64,000 nt of DNA. It comes from Bosea sp. OAE506 (lineage in GTDB: Bacteria > Pseudomonadota > Alphaproteobacteria > Rhizobiales > Beijerinckiaceae). Of this stretch, positions 44,306 to 53,156 are shown piece after piece (within the stretch, counting starts at the first letter, position 1; every line of letters begins with the position of its first letter). A program made the translations under genes and the position numbers. The notes under the pieces are model-generated. The model did no database searches. It had not been told where the DNA came from and saw only the letters and a list, made by a program, of their open reading frames with translations. The stretch lies in assembly GCF_040546595.1 (NCBI RefSeq), contig NZ_JBEPOB010000001.1, forward strand, positions 1,861,001 to 1,925,000, given 5' to 3'.

Positions 44306-45943
44306 ATGACCGCAACACAGGCCTCCGCACCCGCAGGCGGCGTCGCGCCGATGACGCGGCGTGTAATGAATCTCGGCCATATCGTCGCGCAGAACGGGCG
44401 GCGGCTCGCCGCCCACCCCGCCTTCGTCTGGGGCGATCTGACGCTGAGCTGGGCCGATCTCGACGCGCAGGTCTCGGCGCTGGCGGCGGGGTTGCGGGCG
44501 CGCGGCATCGGCAAGGGTGACCGCATCCTGGTGCACTCCAAGAACTGCGACGCGATGTATGTCTCGATGTTCGCGACCTTCCGGATCGGCGCGGTCTGGG
44601 TGCCCACCAATTTCCGGCTGCTGCCGGACGAGGTCGCCTATCTCTCGACCTCCTCGGGCGCGAAGGCGTTTCTCTGCCATGGCGATTTCCCCGATCATGC
44701 GGCAGCCGTGGCAAAGGCCGCGCCCGCACCGGAGTTCACCTGGCGTATCGGGCCCGGTGCCTTCGGCGAGGACGAGGTCGGCGCGGTGATCGCGCGGCAC
44801 AGGGGCGAGCGGGTCGCGGATGTGGCCGTCGAGCATGACGACCCGTGCTGGTTCTTTTTCACCTCCGGCACGACCGGGCGCTCCAAGGCCGCGGTGCTGA
44901 CCCATGGCCAGATGGGCTTTGTCATCACCAACCATCTCTGCGACCTCGTGCCCGGCACGACCGAGGCCGATTGCTCGCTGGTGGTGGCGCCGCTCTCGCA
45001 TGGCGCCGGCGTGCACCAGCTGATGCTGGCAGCGCGCGGGGCGGCCTCCATCCTGCTGCCGACCGAGCGCTTCGACATCGACGAGGCCTGGCGGCTGATC
45101 GCGCACCACCGCGTCACCAGCCTGTTCACCGTGCCGACGATCCTGAAGATGCTGGTCGAGCATCCGGCCGTCGAGCAGCACGACCATTCCTCGCTGCGCT
45201 ACGTCATCTATGCGGGTGCGCCGATGTATCGCGAGGACCAGAAGCGCGCGCTGGCGACGCTGGGCTCCGTGCTCGTGCAGTATTTCGGGCTGGGCGAGGT
45301 CACCGGCAACATCACGGTGCTGCCGCCCTCGCTGCATGTCGCCGAGGACGGGCCGCAGGCACGGGTCGGCAGCTGCGGCTATGCCCGTACCGCGATGCAG
45401 GTGGAGATCCAGGACGATGCGGGCGAGGAGGTCGCAACCGGCGTCCAGGGCGAGATTTGCGTGATCGGGCCGGCTGTCTTCGCCGGCTATTACAACAACC
45501 CGGAGGCAAATGCGAAGTCGTTCCGGAACGGCTGGTTCCGCACCGGCGATCTCGGCCATATGGACGAGGAAGGCTTCGTCTACATCACCGGCCGCGCCTC
45601 GGATATGTACATCTCGGGCGGCTCGAACATCTATCCGCGCGAGATCGAGGAGAAGATCCTGACCCATCCCGCCATCGCGGAGGTCGCGGTGCTCGGCCTG
45701 CCCGATCCGGTCTGGGGCGAGATCGGGGTCGCCGTCTGCGTCTGCCGCGGCGGCGCCCGGGCCGACGAGGCGGAGATCGCCGCGTTCCTCTCGGAGAAGA
45801 TCGCCCGCTACAAGATGCCCAAGCGCTTCTTCTTCTGGGAGGCGCTGCCGAAATCCGGATACGGCAAGGTGCCCAAGCGGCTCGTGCGCGACGAACTCGA
45901 GACGCGCGGGCAACTGGACTGGCTGAGGGGGCAGGGCTCGTGA
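44306..45943 (+). CDS. AMP-binding acyl-CoA synthetase
   Basis: A 545-residue adenylate-forming ligase. It has FFFTSGTTGRSKAAVLTH (phosphate loop, near residue 185), YVIYAGAPMYREDQ, QYFGLGEVTGNITVLPP (A5), GWFRTGDLGHMDEEGFVYITGR (A7) and the C-terminal SGYGKVPKRLVRDEL with the catalytic Lys. It activates a carboxylic acid, probably the TRAP substrate, as an acyl-CoA thioester. The downstream DUF296 gene begins inside its stop codon, which couples the two. Confidence 0.92.
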   Translation: MTATQASAPAGGVAPMTRRVMNLGHIVAQNGRRLAAHPAFVWGDLTLSWADLDAQVSALAAGLRARGIGKGDRILVHSKNCDAMYVSMFATFRIGAVWVPTNFRLLPDEVAYLSTSSGAKAFLCHGDFPDHAAAVAKAAPAPEFTWRIGPGAFGEDEVGAVIARHRGERVADVAVEHDDPCWFFFTSGTTGRSKAAVLTHGQMGFVITNHLCDLVPGTTEADCSLVVAPLSHGAGVHQLMLAARGAASILLPTERFDIDEAWRLIAHHRVTSLFTVPTILKMLVEHPAVEQHDHSSLRYVIYAGAPMYREDQKRALATLGSVLVQYFGLGEVTGNITVLPPSLHVAEDGPQARVGSCGYARTAMQVEIQDDAGEEVATGVQGEICVIGPAVFAGYYNNPEANAKSFRNGWFRTGDLGHMDEEGFVYITGRASDMYISGGSNIYPREIEEKILTHPAIAEVAVLGLPDPVWGEIGVAVCVCRGGARADEAEIAAFLSEKIARYKMPKRFFFWEALPKSGYGKVPKRLVRDELETRGQLDWLRGQGS

Positions 45944-46794
45944 GGCGCATCCAGCAGCCCGGACCGGAGACGCCCGGCCGCATCCAGTGGGCGGAGTGCC
46001 ACGGCCTGCGCTTTCCGCTGACACTGCAGCCCGGCCTGCCGTTGCTCGAAGGCATAAGGCGCGGCTTCGCGGCGGCTGGCTTCGTCAGCGGGACAGTGAA
46101 GCTCGACGGGCTGGCGCTCTCGCCCTTCGCCTATGTCATGCCGGCGCTCTCGCAGACGCCGGAGCATGCGGCCTTCTACAGCGACACCTTCCGGCCCGCC
46201 GGCGTGGCCCGCATCGAGGTGGGCGCGATGACCTTCGGCTTGCGCGACGGCGCACCCTTCTTCCATGCCCATGCGCTTTGGGTCGAGGGCGACGGGCGGC
46301 GCAGCGGCGGCCATATCCTGCCCGACGAGACGATGGTGGCGGAGGAGATCACGCTGGCGGCGGTCGGGCTCGATGGGGCCGCCTTCCTCGGCGAGACCGA
46401 TCCGGAGACGCATTTCAAGCTGTTCGGGCCGAGGCCGGCCGAGCCGCTTGGGGCCACACGCGAGGGCCGCTTCTTCGCGCTCAGGGTCAAGCCGAACATC
46501 GACTTCTGCGGGGCGCTGGAGGCCTTCTGCGCCGAGCGCGGCATCGTACGGGCTACCATCCATGGCGGCGTCGGCTCGACCATCGGGGCGCGCTTCGAGG
46601 AGGGCGGGATCGTCGAGAACTTCGCCACCGAGGTCGCGATCACCGGCGGGTCGATCGTCAATGATGGTGCCGGACCGCAGGCGCAGATCGATGTGGCGCT
46701 GGTCGACTATACCGGGGCGATGGCTGCCGGGCGCTATCGGCGCGGCGACAACCCGGTGCTGATGACCTTCGAGCTGGTGCTGGAGGTGGGTTAG
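45940..46794 (+). CDS. DUF296 (PPC domain) protein, two-domain
   Basis: A 284-residue protein of the PCC/DUF296 family known from plant AHL proteins and archaeal homologues. Two copies of the fold are visible. The first has the zinc-type FFHAHALWVEGDG followed by GGHILPDE. The second has RFFALRVKPNIDFCGALEAFCAERGIVRATIHGGVGSTIGARFEE. GTG 45940 overlaps the ligase stop by 4 bases. The HxH...H set suggests a bound metal. It may be a regulatory or catalytic partner of the CoA ligase; its biochemical role is unknown. Confidence 0.75.
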   Translation: MRRIQQPGPETPGRIQWAECHGLRFPLTLQPGLPLLEGIRRGFAAAGFVSGTVKLDGLALSPFAYVMPALSQTPEHAAFYSDTFRPAGVARIEVGAMTFGLRDGAPFFHAHALWVEGDGRRSGGHILPDETMVAEEITLAAVGLDGAAFLGETDPETHFKLFGPRPAEPLGATREGRFFALRVKPNIDFCGALEAFCAERGIVRATIHGGVGSTIGARFEEGGIVENFATEVAITGGSIVNDGAGPQAQIDVALVDYTGAMAAGRYRRGDNPVLMTFELVLEVG

Positions 46795-46812
46795 AGGGCG
46801 CGCCGAGCGCGC

Positions 46813-46905
46813 GTCATTCTCGGGCGAAGCGAAGCGCAGACCCGAGAATCTCAGGACGGTAGGCCTCCTCCGGCCGGAGATGCTCGGGTCAAGCCCGAGC
46901 ATGAC
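46813..46905. repeat. Palindromic intergenic element, family A (copy 9)
   Basis: GTCATTCTCGGG pairs with CCCGAGAATC, then GATGCTCGGG pairs with CCCGAGCATGAC. It lies between the convergent DUF296 and second CoA ligase genes. Confidence 0.8.
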
Positions 46906-46907
46906 CT

Positions 46908-48551
46908 TTACCCCGCTTCCCCCGCCCGCGCCTTCGCCGCCTCCATGTCCCTCAAATCCTTGCGCCGGATCTTGCCCGTCGCGGTCATCGGCAGTTCGGT
47001 GACGAATTCGACATGGCGGGGATACTGGTAGGCGGCGAGCCGGTCCCGCACGAAGGCCTGGATCTCGGCGGCCAGCGTTGCTGACGGTTGAATGCCCGGC
47101 CGCGGCAGCACGAAGGCCTTCACCGCCTCGGTGCGGATCGGATCGGGCACGCCGACGACCGCGACCATCAGCACGGCCTCGTGGCGCATGATGCAGTCCT
47201 CGATATCGCCCGGCCCGATGCGATAGGAGCCCGAGGAGATGATGTCGTCGTCGCGGCCCTGGAACCAGAGATAGCCGTCCTCGTCGCAATGGCCGGTGTC
47301 GCCGGTGAGGAGCCAGTCGCCCGCGAACTTGGCATCCGTCTCCTCGGGCTGGCGCCAGTAGCCCAGCATCATCACCGGGTCGGGGCGGGCGACCGCGATC
47401 AGGCCCGGCGTGCCCGCCGGCCGGGGCTCACCCTCGGGCGACACCACTGCGACGCGGTGGCCCGGCACGGCGCGGCCCATCGAGCCGGGGCGGATCGGGA
47501 AGAGATCGGCGTTGTTGGCGACCAGCAGGTTGGCCTCGGTCTGGCCGTAGAACTCGTTGACCGCGAAGCCGAAGGTCTCGCGGCTCCAGTCCAGCATGTC
47601 GGCGCCGAGCGTCTCGCCGCCGCTGCCGATCGAGCGCATCGCGTAGCCGAAACGCCGGGGATCGCGGACCTGACGCATCAGCTTCAGCGCGGTGGGCGGC
47701 AGGAAGGCGTTGCGGACGCGGTGCCGCGCCATCAGGTCGAAGGCGGCCTCGGGATCGAATTTGCGGGCGCGCGAGGCCAGCACCGGCACCCCGAAATACA
47801 GGCTGGGCAGCAGCACATCGAGCAGCCCGCCGATCCAGGCCCAGTCGGCCGGGGTCCAGAACAGGTCGCCCGCCTGCGGGAAGAAGGCCTGCGGCATCTG
47901 CACGCCCGGCAGATGGCCGAGCAGGACGCGGTGGGCATGGAGCGCGCCCTTCGGCTTCCCCGTGGTGCCGGAGGTGTAGATGATGACGGCGGGATCATCG
48001 GCGCGGGTCTCGACCGGGGTGAAGGCGTCGGAGGCCTTCGCCATCTCCGATGCGAGGTCGAGCGTGCCACCGGGGCCGGGACCGTCGGCCAGGATGATCA
48101 GCCGCAGATCCGGCAAGGCGTGGCGGATCGCCTCGATCTTCGGCAGGTTCTCGGCATCCGTGATCAGCGCCGCCGCGCCGCTGTGCTGGAGCCGGTGTTC
48201 CAGCGCCTCGGGCCCGAACTGGATGAAGAGCGGCAACGCGATGGCGCCCATCTTGTAGACCGCCAGATGCGCCATCGCCGTCTCGGGCCGCTGCGGCAGC
48301 AGGATGCCGACACGCTCGCCCGCCGCGACGCCATGGCCGCGCAGCAGATTGGCGATGCGGTTGGAGGCCTGCTTGAGGTCGTCGAAGGAGAGGGTGACGA
48401 GGCCTGTCGCCTCGTCCTCGTAGAGCAGCGCGGGTTTCGCCGTCCCATCCGCATGGCGGTCGCAGCAGGCGACGCCGATGTTGAAATGCGCGGGGATCTC
48501 CCAGCGGAACCGCTCGACGGTCTCGCCATAGGTCGCGTGGCGCTGGAGCAT
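46908..48551 (-). CDS. AMP-dependent acyl-CoA synthetase (ACS/ACSM type)
   Basis: A 547-residue ligase of the acetyl/medium-chain acyl-CoA synthetase branch. It has FNIGVACCDRHADG and LSFDDLKQASNRIANLL near the N-terminus, IIYTSGTTGKPKGALHAH (near residue 185), NEFYGQTEANLLVANN, GDWLLTGDTGHCDEDGYLWFQGR and LPMTATGKIRRKDLR at the end. ATG 48551 is supported by AGGTGA 5-7 bases upstream; the GTG at 48560 is inside that RBS. It is divergent from the MFS gene. Substrate unknown, with a second carboxylate in the locus likely. Confidence 0.92.
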   Translation of the reverse strand: MLQRHATYGETVERFRWEIPAHFNIGVACCDRHADGTAKPALLYEDEATGLVTLSFDDLKQASNRIANLLRGHGVAAGERVGILLPQRPETAMAHLAVYKMGAIALPLFIQFGPEALEHRLQHSGAAALITDAENLPKIEAIRHALPDLRLIILADGPGPGGTLDLASEMAKASDAFTPVETRADDPAVIIYTSGTTGKPKGALHAHRVLLGHLPGVQMPQAFFPQAGDLFWTPADWAWIGGLLDVLLPSLYFGVPVLASRARKFDPEAAFDLMARHRVRNAFLPPTALKLMRQVRDPRRFGYAMRSIGSGGETLGADMLDWSRETFGFAVNEFYGQTEANLLVANNADLFPIRPGSMGRAVPGHRVAVVSPEGEPRPAGTPGLIAVARPDPVMMLGYWRQPEETDAKFAGDWLLTGDTGHCDEDGYLWFQGRDDDIISSGSYRIGPGDIEDCIMRHEAVLMVAVVGVPDPIRTEAVKAFVLPRPGIQPSATLAAEIQAFVRDRLAAYQYPRHVEFVTELPMTATGKIRRKDLRDMEAAKARAGEAG

Positions 48552-48653
48552 CGGCTTCACCTGCTTCGTCGTGGCGGGGGATTTGGCGTGCCGTGGTCGG
48601 CGCTGGCAAGGCCCAGAGATGCAGGCGGGGCGGGCGGAACAAAGCCGGGGCGG

Positions 48654-49922
48654 GTGACGTTCCGTCGCCGGCCGTCAGGCCCGGAGAGCTGCGCCTTGTC
48701 CCTTGTCGCCCTGAATTCGCTGAACTTCTTCATGGCCGATGTGCGGGACGGGCTCGGCCCTTTCCTCGGGGTCTACCTCCAGGAAAAGGGCTGGGGGCCG
48801 CAGGATATCGGGCTGGTGATGACGGTCGGCGGGCTCGCCGGCATGGTGGCGACGACCCCACTGGGGGCGCTGGTCGACCTTACCCGCTTCAAGCGGGCGG
48901 CGATGATCGTCGCCTCGGTCGCGATCATCGCGGCGACGCTGACGATGCTCTATGTGCCGAGCCTGAGCATCACCATCGGCGCGCAGATCGTCCAGGGCGT
49001 GGCGGGGGCGGTGATTGCGCCGGCCATCGCCGCGATCACGCTGGGCCTCGTGCGGCAGGCGGGGTTCGCGCAGCAGCTCGGCCGCAACGAGGCCTTCAAC
49101 CATGGCGGCAACATGTTTGCGGCGCTGGCGGGCGGCGCGCTCGGCTATGTCTTCGGGCTGCAGGCGGTGTTCTGGTTCATGACCGCAATGGCGGTGGGGG
49201 CCATGGCCGCCGCGCTGATGATCCCGGCCGATGCGATCGACCATGAGGCGGCCCGCGGCTGCGAGGCTGATGATGCGGAGGCGCGCGAGGGCTCGGGCTG
49301 GCGCATGCTGCTGACCTCCGCGCCGCTGGGTATCATGGCGCTGGTCATGATGCTGTTCCATCTCGGCAATGGCGCGATGCTGCCGCTGCTCGGCCAGTCC
49401 ATGGTCGCGAGCGGGCAGGGCGACCCCAGCACCGCGACGGCGCTGACCGTCGTGGTGGCGCAGTTGACGATGATCCCGATGGCGCTGCTGGCAGCGAGGC
49501 TCGCGCAGAGCCGGGGCTATGGGCTCGTCATCGTGCTCGCTCTGCTCGCACTGCCGCTGCGCGGGCTGATCGCCGCCTCGTTCTCCGGCTTCTGGGTGCT
49601 GGTGCCCGTGCAGATCCTCGACGGCGTCGGGGCGGGGCTGCTCGGTGTGGCGCTGCCGGGCCTCGTCGCCAGCATCCTGCGCGGGACCGGGCATTTCAAT
49701 GTCGGGCTCGGCGCCGTGATGACGGTGCAGGGCATCGGCGCCTCGTTGAGCCCGACGCTGGGGGGCTGGGTGGCGCAGTCCTGGGGCTATGGGGCAGCCT
49801 TCATGACGCTGGGGGGCGTCGCGGCAGTGGCGCTGGCGGTGTGGCTGGTCGCGACGATGGTGTTCGATGGGGCATGGGCGGGGCGTCCACGCGCCGAGGG
49901 ACCGGTGGCTGCCGCAGGCTGA
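48654..49922 (+). CDS. MFS transporter
   Basis: A 422-residue major facilitator with twelve predicted helices. It has LNSLNFFMADVRDGLGPFLGVYLQEKGW at the N-terminus and the loop motif GALVDLTRFKRAAM after helix 2. A central loop of about 20 acidic residues (DHEAARGCEADDAEAREGSG) precedes the second six helices. GTG 48654 is chosen for the full N-terminus with GGGGCGG upstream; TTG 48696 is the alternative. It is divergent from the CoA ligase and may move the substrate or product of that step. Confidence 0.85.
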   Translation: MTFRRRPSGPESCALSLVALNSLNFFMADVRDGLGPFLGVYLQEKGWGPQDIGLVMTVGGLAGMVATTPLGALVDLTRFKRAAMIVASVAIIAATLTMLYVPSLSITIGAQIVQGVAGAVIAPAIAAITLGLVRQAGFAQQLGRNEAFNHGGNMFAALAGGALGYVFGLQAVFWFMTAMAVGAMAAALMIPADAIDHEAARGCEADDAEAREGSGWRMLLTSAPLGIMALVMMLFHLGNGAMLPLLGQSMVASGQGDPSTATALTVVVAQLTMIPMALLAARLAQSRGYGLVIVLALLALPLRGLIAASFSGFWVLVPVQILDGVGAGLLGVALPGLVASILRGTGHFNVGLGAVMTVQGIGASLSPTLGGWVAQSWGYGAAFMTLGGVAAVALAVWLVATMVFDGAWAGRPRAEGPVAAAG

Positions 49923-49953
49923 GCGCAGAGGCATGACAAAAGCGAGTCGTCAT

Positions 49954-49972
49954 GTTATACGTTTCGCATAAC
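49954..49972. promoter_or_regulatory. Candidate operator of the AbrB/Doc pair
   Basis: Arms GTTATACG and CGCATAAC (7 of 8 bases paired) around TTT, 10 bases before the antitoxin ATG and next to GGAGG. Toxin-antitoxin operons are normally autorepressed through such a site overlapping the promoter. Confidence 0.55.
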
Positions 49973-49982
49973 GGAGGCCGCC

Positions 49983-50255
49983 ATGAACAAGATCGACCAG
50001 ACTGTGAAGGCTCAGCCGGCTGACGGCGCGAATGTGCTGCAGATCCGCAAGGTCGGGAATTCTCTCGGCATCATTCTCCCGAAGGAATTGCTGGCGCGGG
50101 TGAGGCTGAAAGAGGGCGACAGCCTCCATGTCGTTGAACAGCCGGAGGGCGGTTTCCGTCTGGTGAAGCAGCGTCCTGACTTCGACAAGGCGATGGAAGC
50201 CGCTCGGCGCGGCATGAAGATCTACCACAACGCCCTGGCCGAACTCGCCAAATGA
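49983..50255 (+). CDS. AbrB/MazE-type antitoxin
   Basis: A 90-residue protein. LQIRKVGNSLGIILPKELLARVRLKEGDSLHVVE (residues 19-52) is a SpoVT/AbrB swapped-hairpin DNA-binding domain, and the charged tail would neutralise the toxin. GGAGG lies 6 bases before the ATG. It overlaps the Doc toxin gene by 4 bases. The pairing of an AbrB antitoxin with a Doc toxin differs from the P1 phd-doc pair but is known in bacterial chromosomes. Confidence 0.88.
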   Translation: MNKIDQTVKAQPADGANVLQIRKVGNSLGIILPKELLARVRLKEGDSLHVVEQPEGGFRLVKQRPDFDKAMEAARRGMKIYHNALAELAK

Positions 50256-50647
50256 CCGAGCCGAACTGGCTGTCCGAGGAGATCGTCGTCGCGATCCATG
50301 ACGAGCAACTCGTCATTCACGGCGGCGGGAGCGGTCTTTGCGACCGTGGCATGCTGTTGTCGGCGCTCGAAAGGCCGCTCAACAAATGGTCCTATGAGGG
50401 CGCGGATCTCGCCGCGTTGGCGGCGGCTTACGCCTTCGGCCTGGCGAAGAACCATCCCTTCATCGACGGCAATAAGCGCACGGCCCTGCTGGCGCTCTAT
50501 ACGTTTCTCTACATCAACGACGTCGATTTCATCGTGCCCGAACCCGCCGCCGCCGCCGCCATCCTCGCGCTCGCGGCGGGCGAGGTCGAGGAGGAGGGGC
50601 TGACACGGTGGATCCGCGACAACTGGCCGAAGGATGCGTCAGCGTGA
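50252..50647 (+). CDS. doc: Doc toxin (Fic/Doc family, death-on-curing)
   Basis: A 131-residue protein with the Doc active-site motif HPFIDGNKRTA near residue 70 (H-x-F-x-D-x-N-K-R) and the N-terminal IHDEQLVIHGGGSGLCDRGMLLSALERP. Doc phosphorylates EF-Tu and stops translation. ATG 50252 lies inside the antitoxin stop, the expected coupled order. All motif residues are intact, so it is probably active. Confidence 0.93.
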   Translation: MTEPNWLSEEIVVAIHDEQLVIHGGGSGLCDRGMLLSALERPLNKWSYEGADLAALAAAYAFGLAKNHPFIDGNKRTALLALYTFLYINDVDFIVPEPAAAAAILALAAGEVEEEGLTRWIRDNWPKDASA

Positions 50648-50657
50648 GGACATTCCG

Positions 50658-51539
50658 ATGACCAAACCCATCTGGATCGAGGCCGCGATCAACGGGCCCT
50701 GGGGCGTGGCTCGGCAGCCGGGCATCCCGATCGCCATTCCCGACATCGTCGCCGACGGGATCGCGGCGGTGGAGGCCGGCGCGGTGATCGTGCATCTGCA
50801 TGTCTACGACCTCGAGACCGGCCGGCAGCGCGACGACTGGGAGCTCTATGCCCAGGCGATCGAGGGCATCCGCGCGAAAGTCGACGCGATCGTCTATCCG
50901 ACCATCCCGATCGTGGGCTCGGCCTATGCCGGGGACATCATCGGCTCGGGCCGCTACACGCATCTGGAGGAACTGGCCAAGCGCGGGCTGGTCGAATGGG
51001 GCGTGCTCGACCCTGGCTCCTGCAACTGGACGACCTACGACGGCATCCCTTCAGGCGAGGCCGGCTTCATCTACCAGAACCCCGGCGAGCATATCCGCGA
51101 GGGGATGGCGGTGGCGCAGGCGCACAACATCCATCCGAGCTATGCGATCTACGAGCCCGGCTTCACGCGGCTGGGCGCGGCGCTGGCCAAGGCCTATCCG
51201 GGTATGCCCTGCCCGATCTACCGGCTGATGTTCTCGGACACCTTCGCCTGGGGCTTCCCGCCACGCGACTGGGCGCTCGATGCGCATCTGAAGCTGCTGG
51301 CGGAGGATGCCCCCGAGGCGCCGGTGATGATCGCGGGGCTGGGCGTGGATCTCACCGGGCTGATCCCGGCGGCGGTCGCGCGCGGCGTCCATGTGCGCGC
51401 CGGGCTGGAGGATGCGCCCTTCGGCTGCGGGCGGACCAATGCCGATCTGGTGGCGGAGACGGTGCGGCTGGTCGAGGCGGCCGGCGGGCGCCCGGCCAGC
51501 GTCGCCGAGGTGAGGGCCCGGCTGAAGGCCGTGGGCTGA
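50658..51539 (+). CDS. BKACE family beta-keto acid cleavage enzyme (DUF849)
   Basis: A 293-residue zinc enzyme of the 3-keto-5-aminohexanoate cleavage family, which condenses a beta-keto acid with acetyl-CoA. HLHVYD carries the first two zinc His (46 and 48); the usual HxHxRD Arg is replaced by Tyr. The later GVHVRAGLEDAPFGCGRTN is the conserved C-terminal region with the third His and Glu. GAGGA lies 8 bases before ATG 50658. The Tyr substitution suggests a different substrate. The downstream oxidoreductase starts 7 bases after its stop, indicating one operon. Confidence 0.9.
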   Translation: MTKPIWIEAAINGPWGVARQPGIPIAIPDIVADGIAAVEAGAVIVHLHVYDLETGRQRDDWELYAQAIEGIRAKVDAIVYPTIPIVGSAYAGDIIGSGRYTHLEELAKRGLVEWGVLDPGSCNWTTYDGIPSGEAGFIYQNPGEHIREGMAVAQAHNIHPSYAIYEPGFTRLGAALAKAYPGMPCPIYRLMFSDTFAWGFPPRDWALDAHLKLLAEDAPEAPVMIAGLGVDLTGLIPAAVARGVHVRAGLEDAPFGCGRTNADLVAETVRLVEAAGGRPASVAEVRARLKAVG

Positions 51540-51546
51540 GCCGGCC

Positions 51547-53151
51547 ATGGCGACGACGAGCTGCGATGTCGTGATCCTCGGCGCGGGCCATAACGGCCTC
51601 GTCTGCGCGCACCGGCTCGCCCAGGCGGGGCTGTCGGTCACCGTTCTGGAGCGGCGCGGCGTCGTCGGCGGCGCGGCCGTCACCGAGAGCTTCCATCCCG
51701 GTTTCCGCAACTCGACCGCGAGCTACACGGTCAGCCTGCTGCGGCCCGAGATCATCGCGGCGATGGAATTGCCGCGCCACGGCCTGCGGCTCGTCGAGCG
51801 GCGCATGGCCAACTTCCTGCCGCTGCCGGACGGGCGCCATCTCGCGGCCGGTCCGGGCCGGACGGCGGCCTCCGTCGCCGCGTTCTCGGAGCGCGATGCG
51901 CAGCGTCTGCCGGCCTATGAGGCGCGGCTGGAGACGGTGGCCAGCGTGCTGCGCGACCTCGTTTTGCAGGCGCCGCCCAATCTGGCTGAGGGCGGTTGGC
52001 TGGCGGCGCTGCCGGATCTGATCGATGCCGTGCGGGTGGCGCGGCGGCTGTCGCGGCTCGATCTCACCGCGAAGCGCGACGTGATGGACCTCTTCACCAA
52101 ATCGGCGGGGGACTGGCTCGATGGCTGGTTCGAGAGCGAGCCGATCAAGGCGCTGCTCGGCTTCGATTCCGTCGTCGGCAACTATGCCAGCCCCTACACG
52201 CCGGGCTCTGCCTATGTGCTGCTGCACCATGTCTTCGGCGAGGTGAACGGCCACAAGGGCGCCTGGGGCCATGCCATCGGCGGCATGGGCGCGATCACGC
52301 AGGCCATGGCGAAGGCCTGCGCGGAAGCCGGCGTCGCCATCCGGCTCGACAGCCCCGTCGCCGAAGTGCTGAGCGAGACAGGCCGGGCGGTCGGTGCGGT
52401 GACGGAGGCCGGCGACGTGGTGCGGGCGCGCGCGGTCGTCTCGAACCTGCATCCGCGGCTGCTGTTTTCCAAGGTCGATCCGGCGATCGTGCCTGCGGAT
52501 TTCACCGAGCGGATGACGCGCTACGCCTCCGGCTCGGGCACCTTCCGGATGAATGTCGCGCTGTCGGAGCTGCCGCGCTTCACCAGCCTGCCGGAACCCG
52601 GCGACCATCACACCGCCGGCATCATCATCGCGCCGAGCCTTGCCTATATGGACCGGGCCCATGCGCAGGCGCGTCTCTCAGGCTGGTCGCAGGAGCCGAT
52701 CGTCGAGATGCTGATCCCGTCTGCGCTCGATGACACGCTCGCCCCGCCCGGCTGCCATGTCGCGAGCCTGTTCTGCCAGCATGTCGCGCCTGATCTTCCC
52801 GAGGGGCTCGACTGGGATTCCTGCCGCGACCGGGTCGCCGATCTGATGATCGAGACGGTCGATCGTCATGCGCCGGGCTTCAAGGCCTCGGTGGTCGGGC
52901 GGCTGGCGCTGGGCCCTGCCGATCTGGAGGCGCGTTTCGGGCTCGTCGGGGGCGACATCTTCCATGGCCGGCTGACGCTCGACCAGCTCTTCTCGGCACG
53001 CCCCGTCCTCGGCCATGCCGATTACCGCATGCCGGTGCCGGGGCTCTATCTCTGCGGCTCGGGCGCCCATCCCGGCGGCGGCGTCACCGGCGCGCCGGGG
53101 CATAATGCGGCGACGGCCGTGCTGGCCGACCGGCGGCGTAAGCGGTTCTGA
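51547..53151 (+). CDS. NAD(P)/FAD-dependent oxidoreductase (phytoene desaturase/PYROXD2-like)
   Basis: A 534-residue flavoprotein with the amine-oxidase/CrtI N-terminal motif VVILGAGHNGLVCAHRLAQAGLSVTVLERRGVVGGAAVTE and the C-terminal FAD motif PVPGLYLCGSGAHPGGGVTGAPGHNAA. It belongs to the PYROXD2 branch rather than true carotenoid desaturases; no carotenoid genes are nearby. The substrate is unknown. It follows the BKACE gene by 7 bases and is followed 5 bases after its stop by a degraded BKACE tail. Confidence 0.85.
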   Translation: MATTSCDVVILGAGHNGLVCAHRLAQAGLSVTVLERRGVVGGAAVTESFHPGFRNSTASYTVSLLRPEIIAAMELPRHGLRLVERRMANFLPLPDGRHLAAGPGRTAASVAAFSERDAQRLPAYEARLETVASVLRDLVLQAPPNLAEGGWLAALPDLIDAVRVARRLSRLDLTAKRDVMDLFTKSAGDWLDGWFESEPIKALLGFDSVVGNYASPYTPGSAYVLLHHVFGEVNGHKGAWGHAIGGMGAITQAMAKACAEAGVAIRLDSPVAEVLSETGRAVGAVTEAGDVVRARAVVSNLHPRLLFSKVDPAIVPADFTERMTRYASGSGTFRMNVALSELPRFTSLPEPGDHHTAGIIIAPSLAYMDRAHAQARLSGWSQEPIVEMLIPSALDDTLAPPGCHVASLFCQHVAPDLPEGLDWDSCRDRVADLMIETVDRHAPGFKASVVGRLALGPADLEARFGLVGGDIFHGRLTLDQLFSARPVLGHADYRMPVPGLYLCGSGAHPGGGVTGAPGHNAATAVLADRRRKRF

Positions 53152-53156
53152 GGGCC

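Noticed and set aside
44845..46794. 649-codon frame ending in DUF296
   Set aside because: Its first half is a shifted reading of the CoA ligase. The real gene starts at GTG 45940.
2459..46905. The spaced palindromes as a CRISPR array
   Set aside because: The copies are scattered singly over tens of kilobases, with no regular spacers and no cas genes.
47088..49922. 944-codon frame containing the MFS transporter
   Set aside because: The first 520 codons are antisense to the second CoA ligase. Only the part from 48654 is real.
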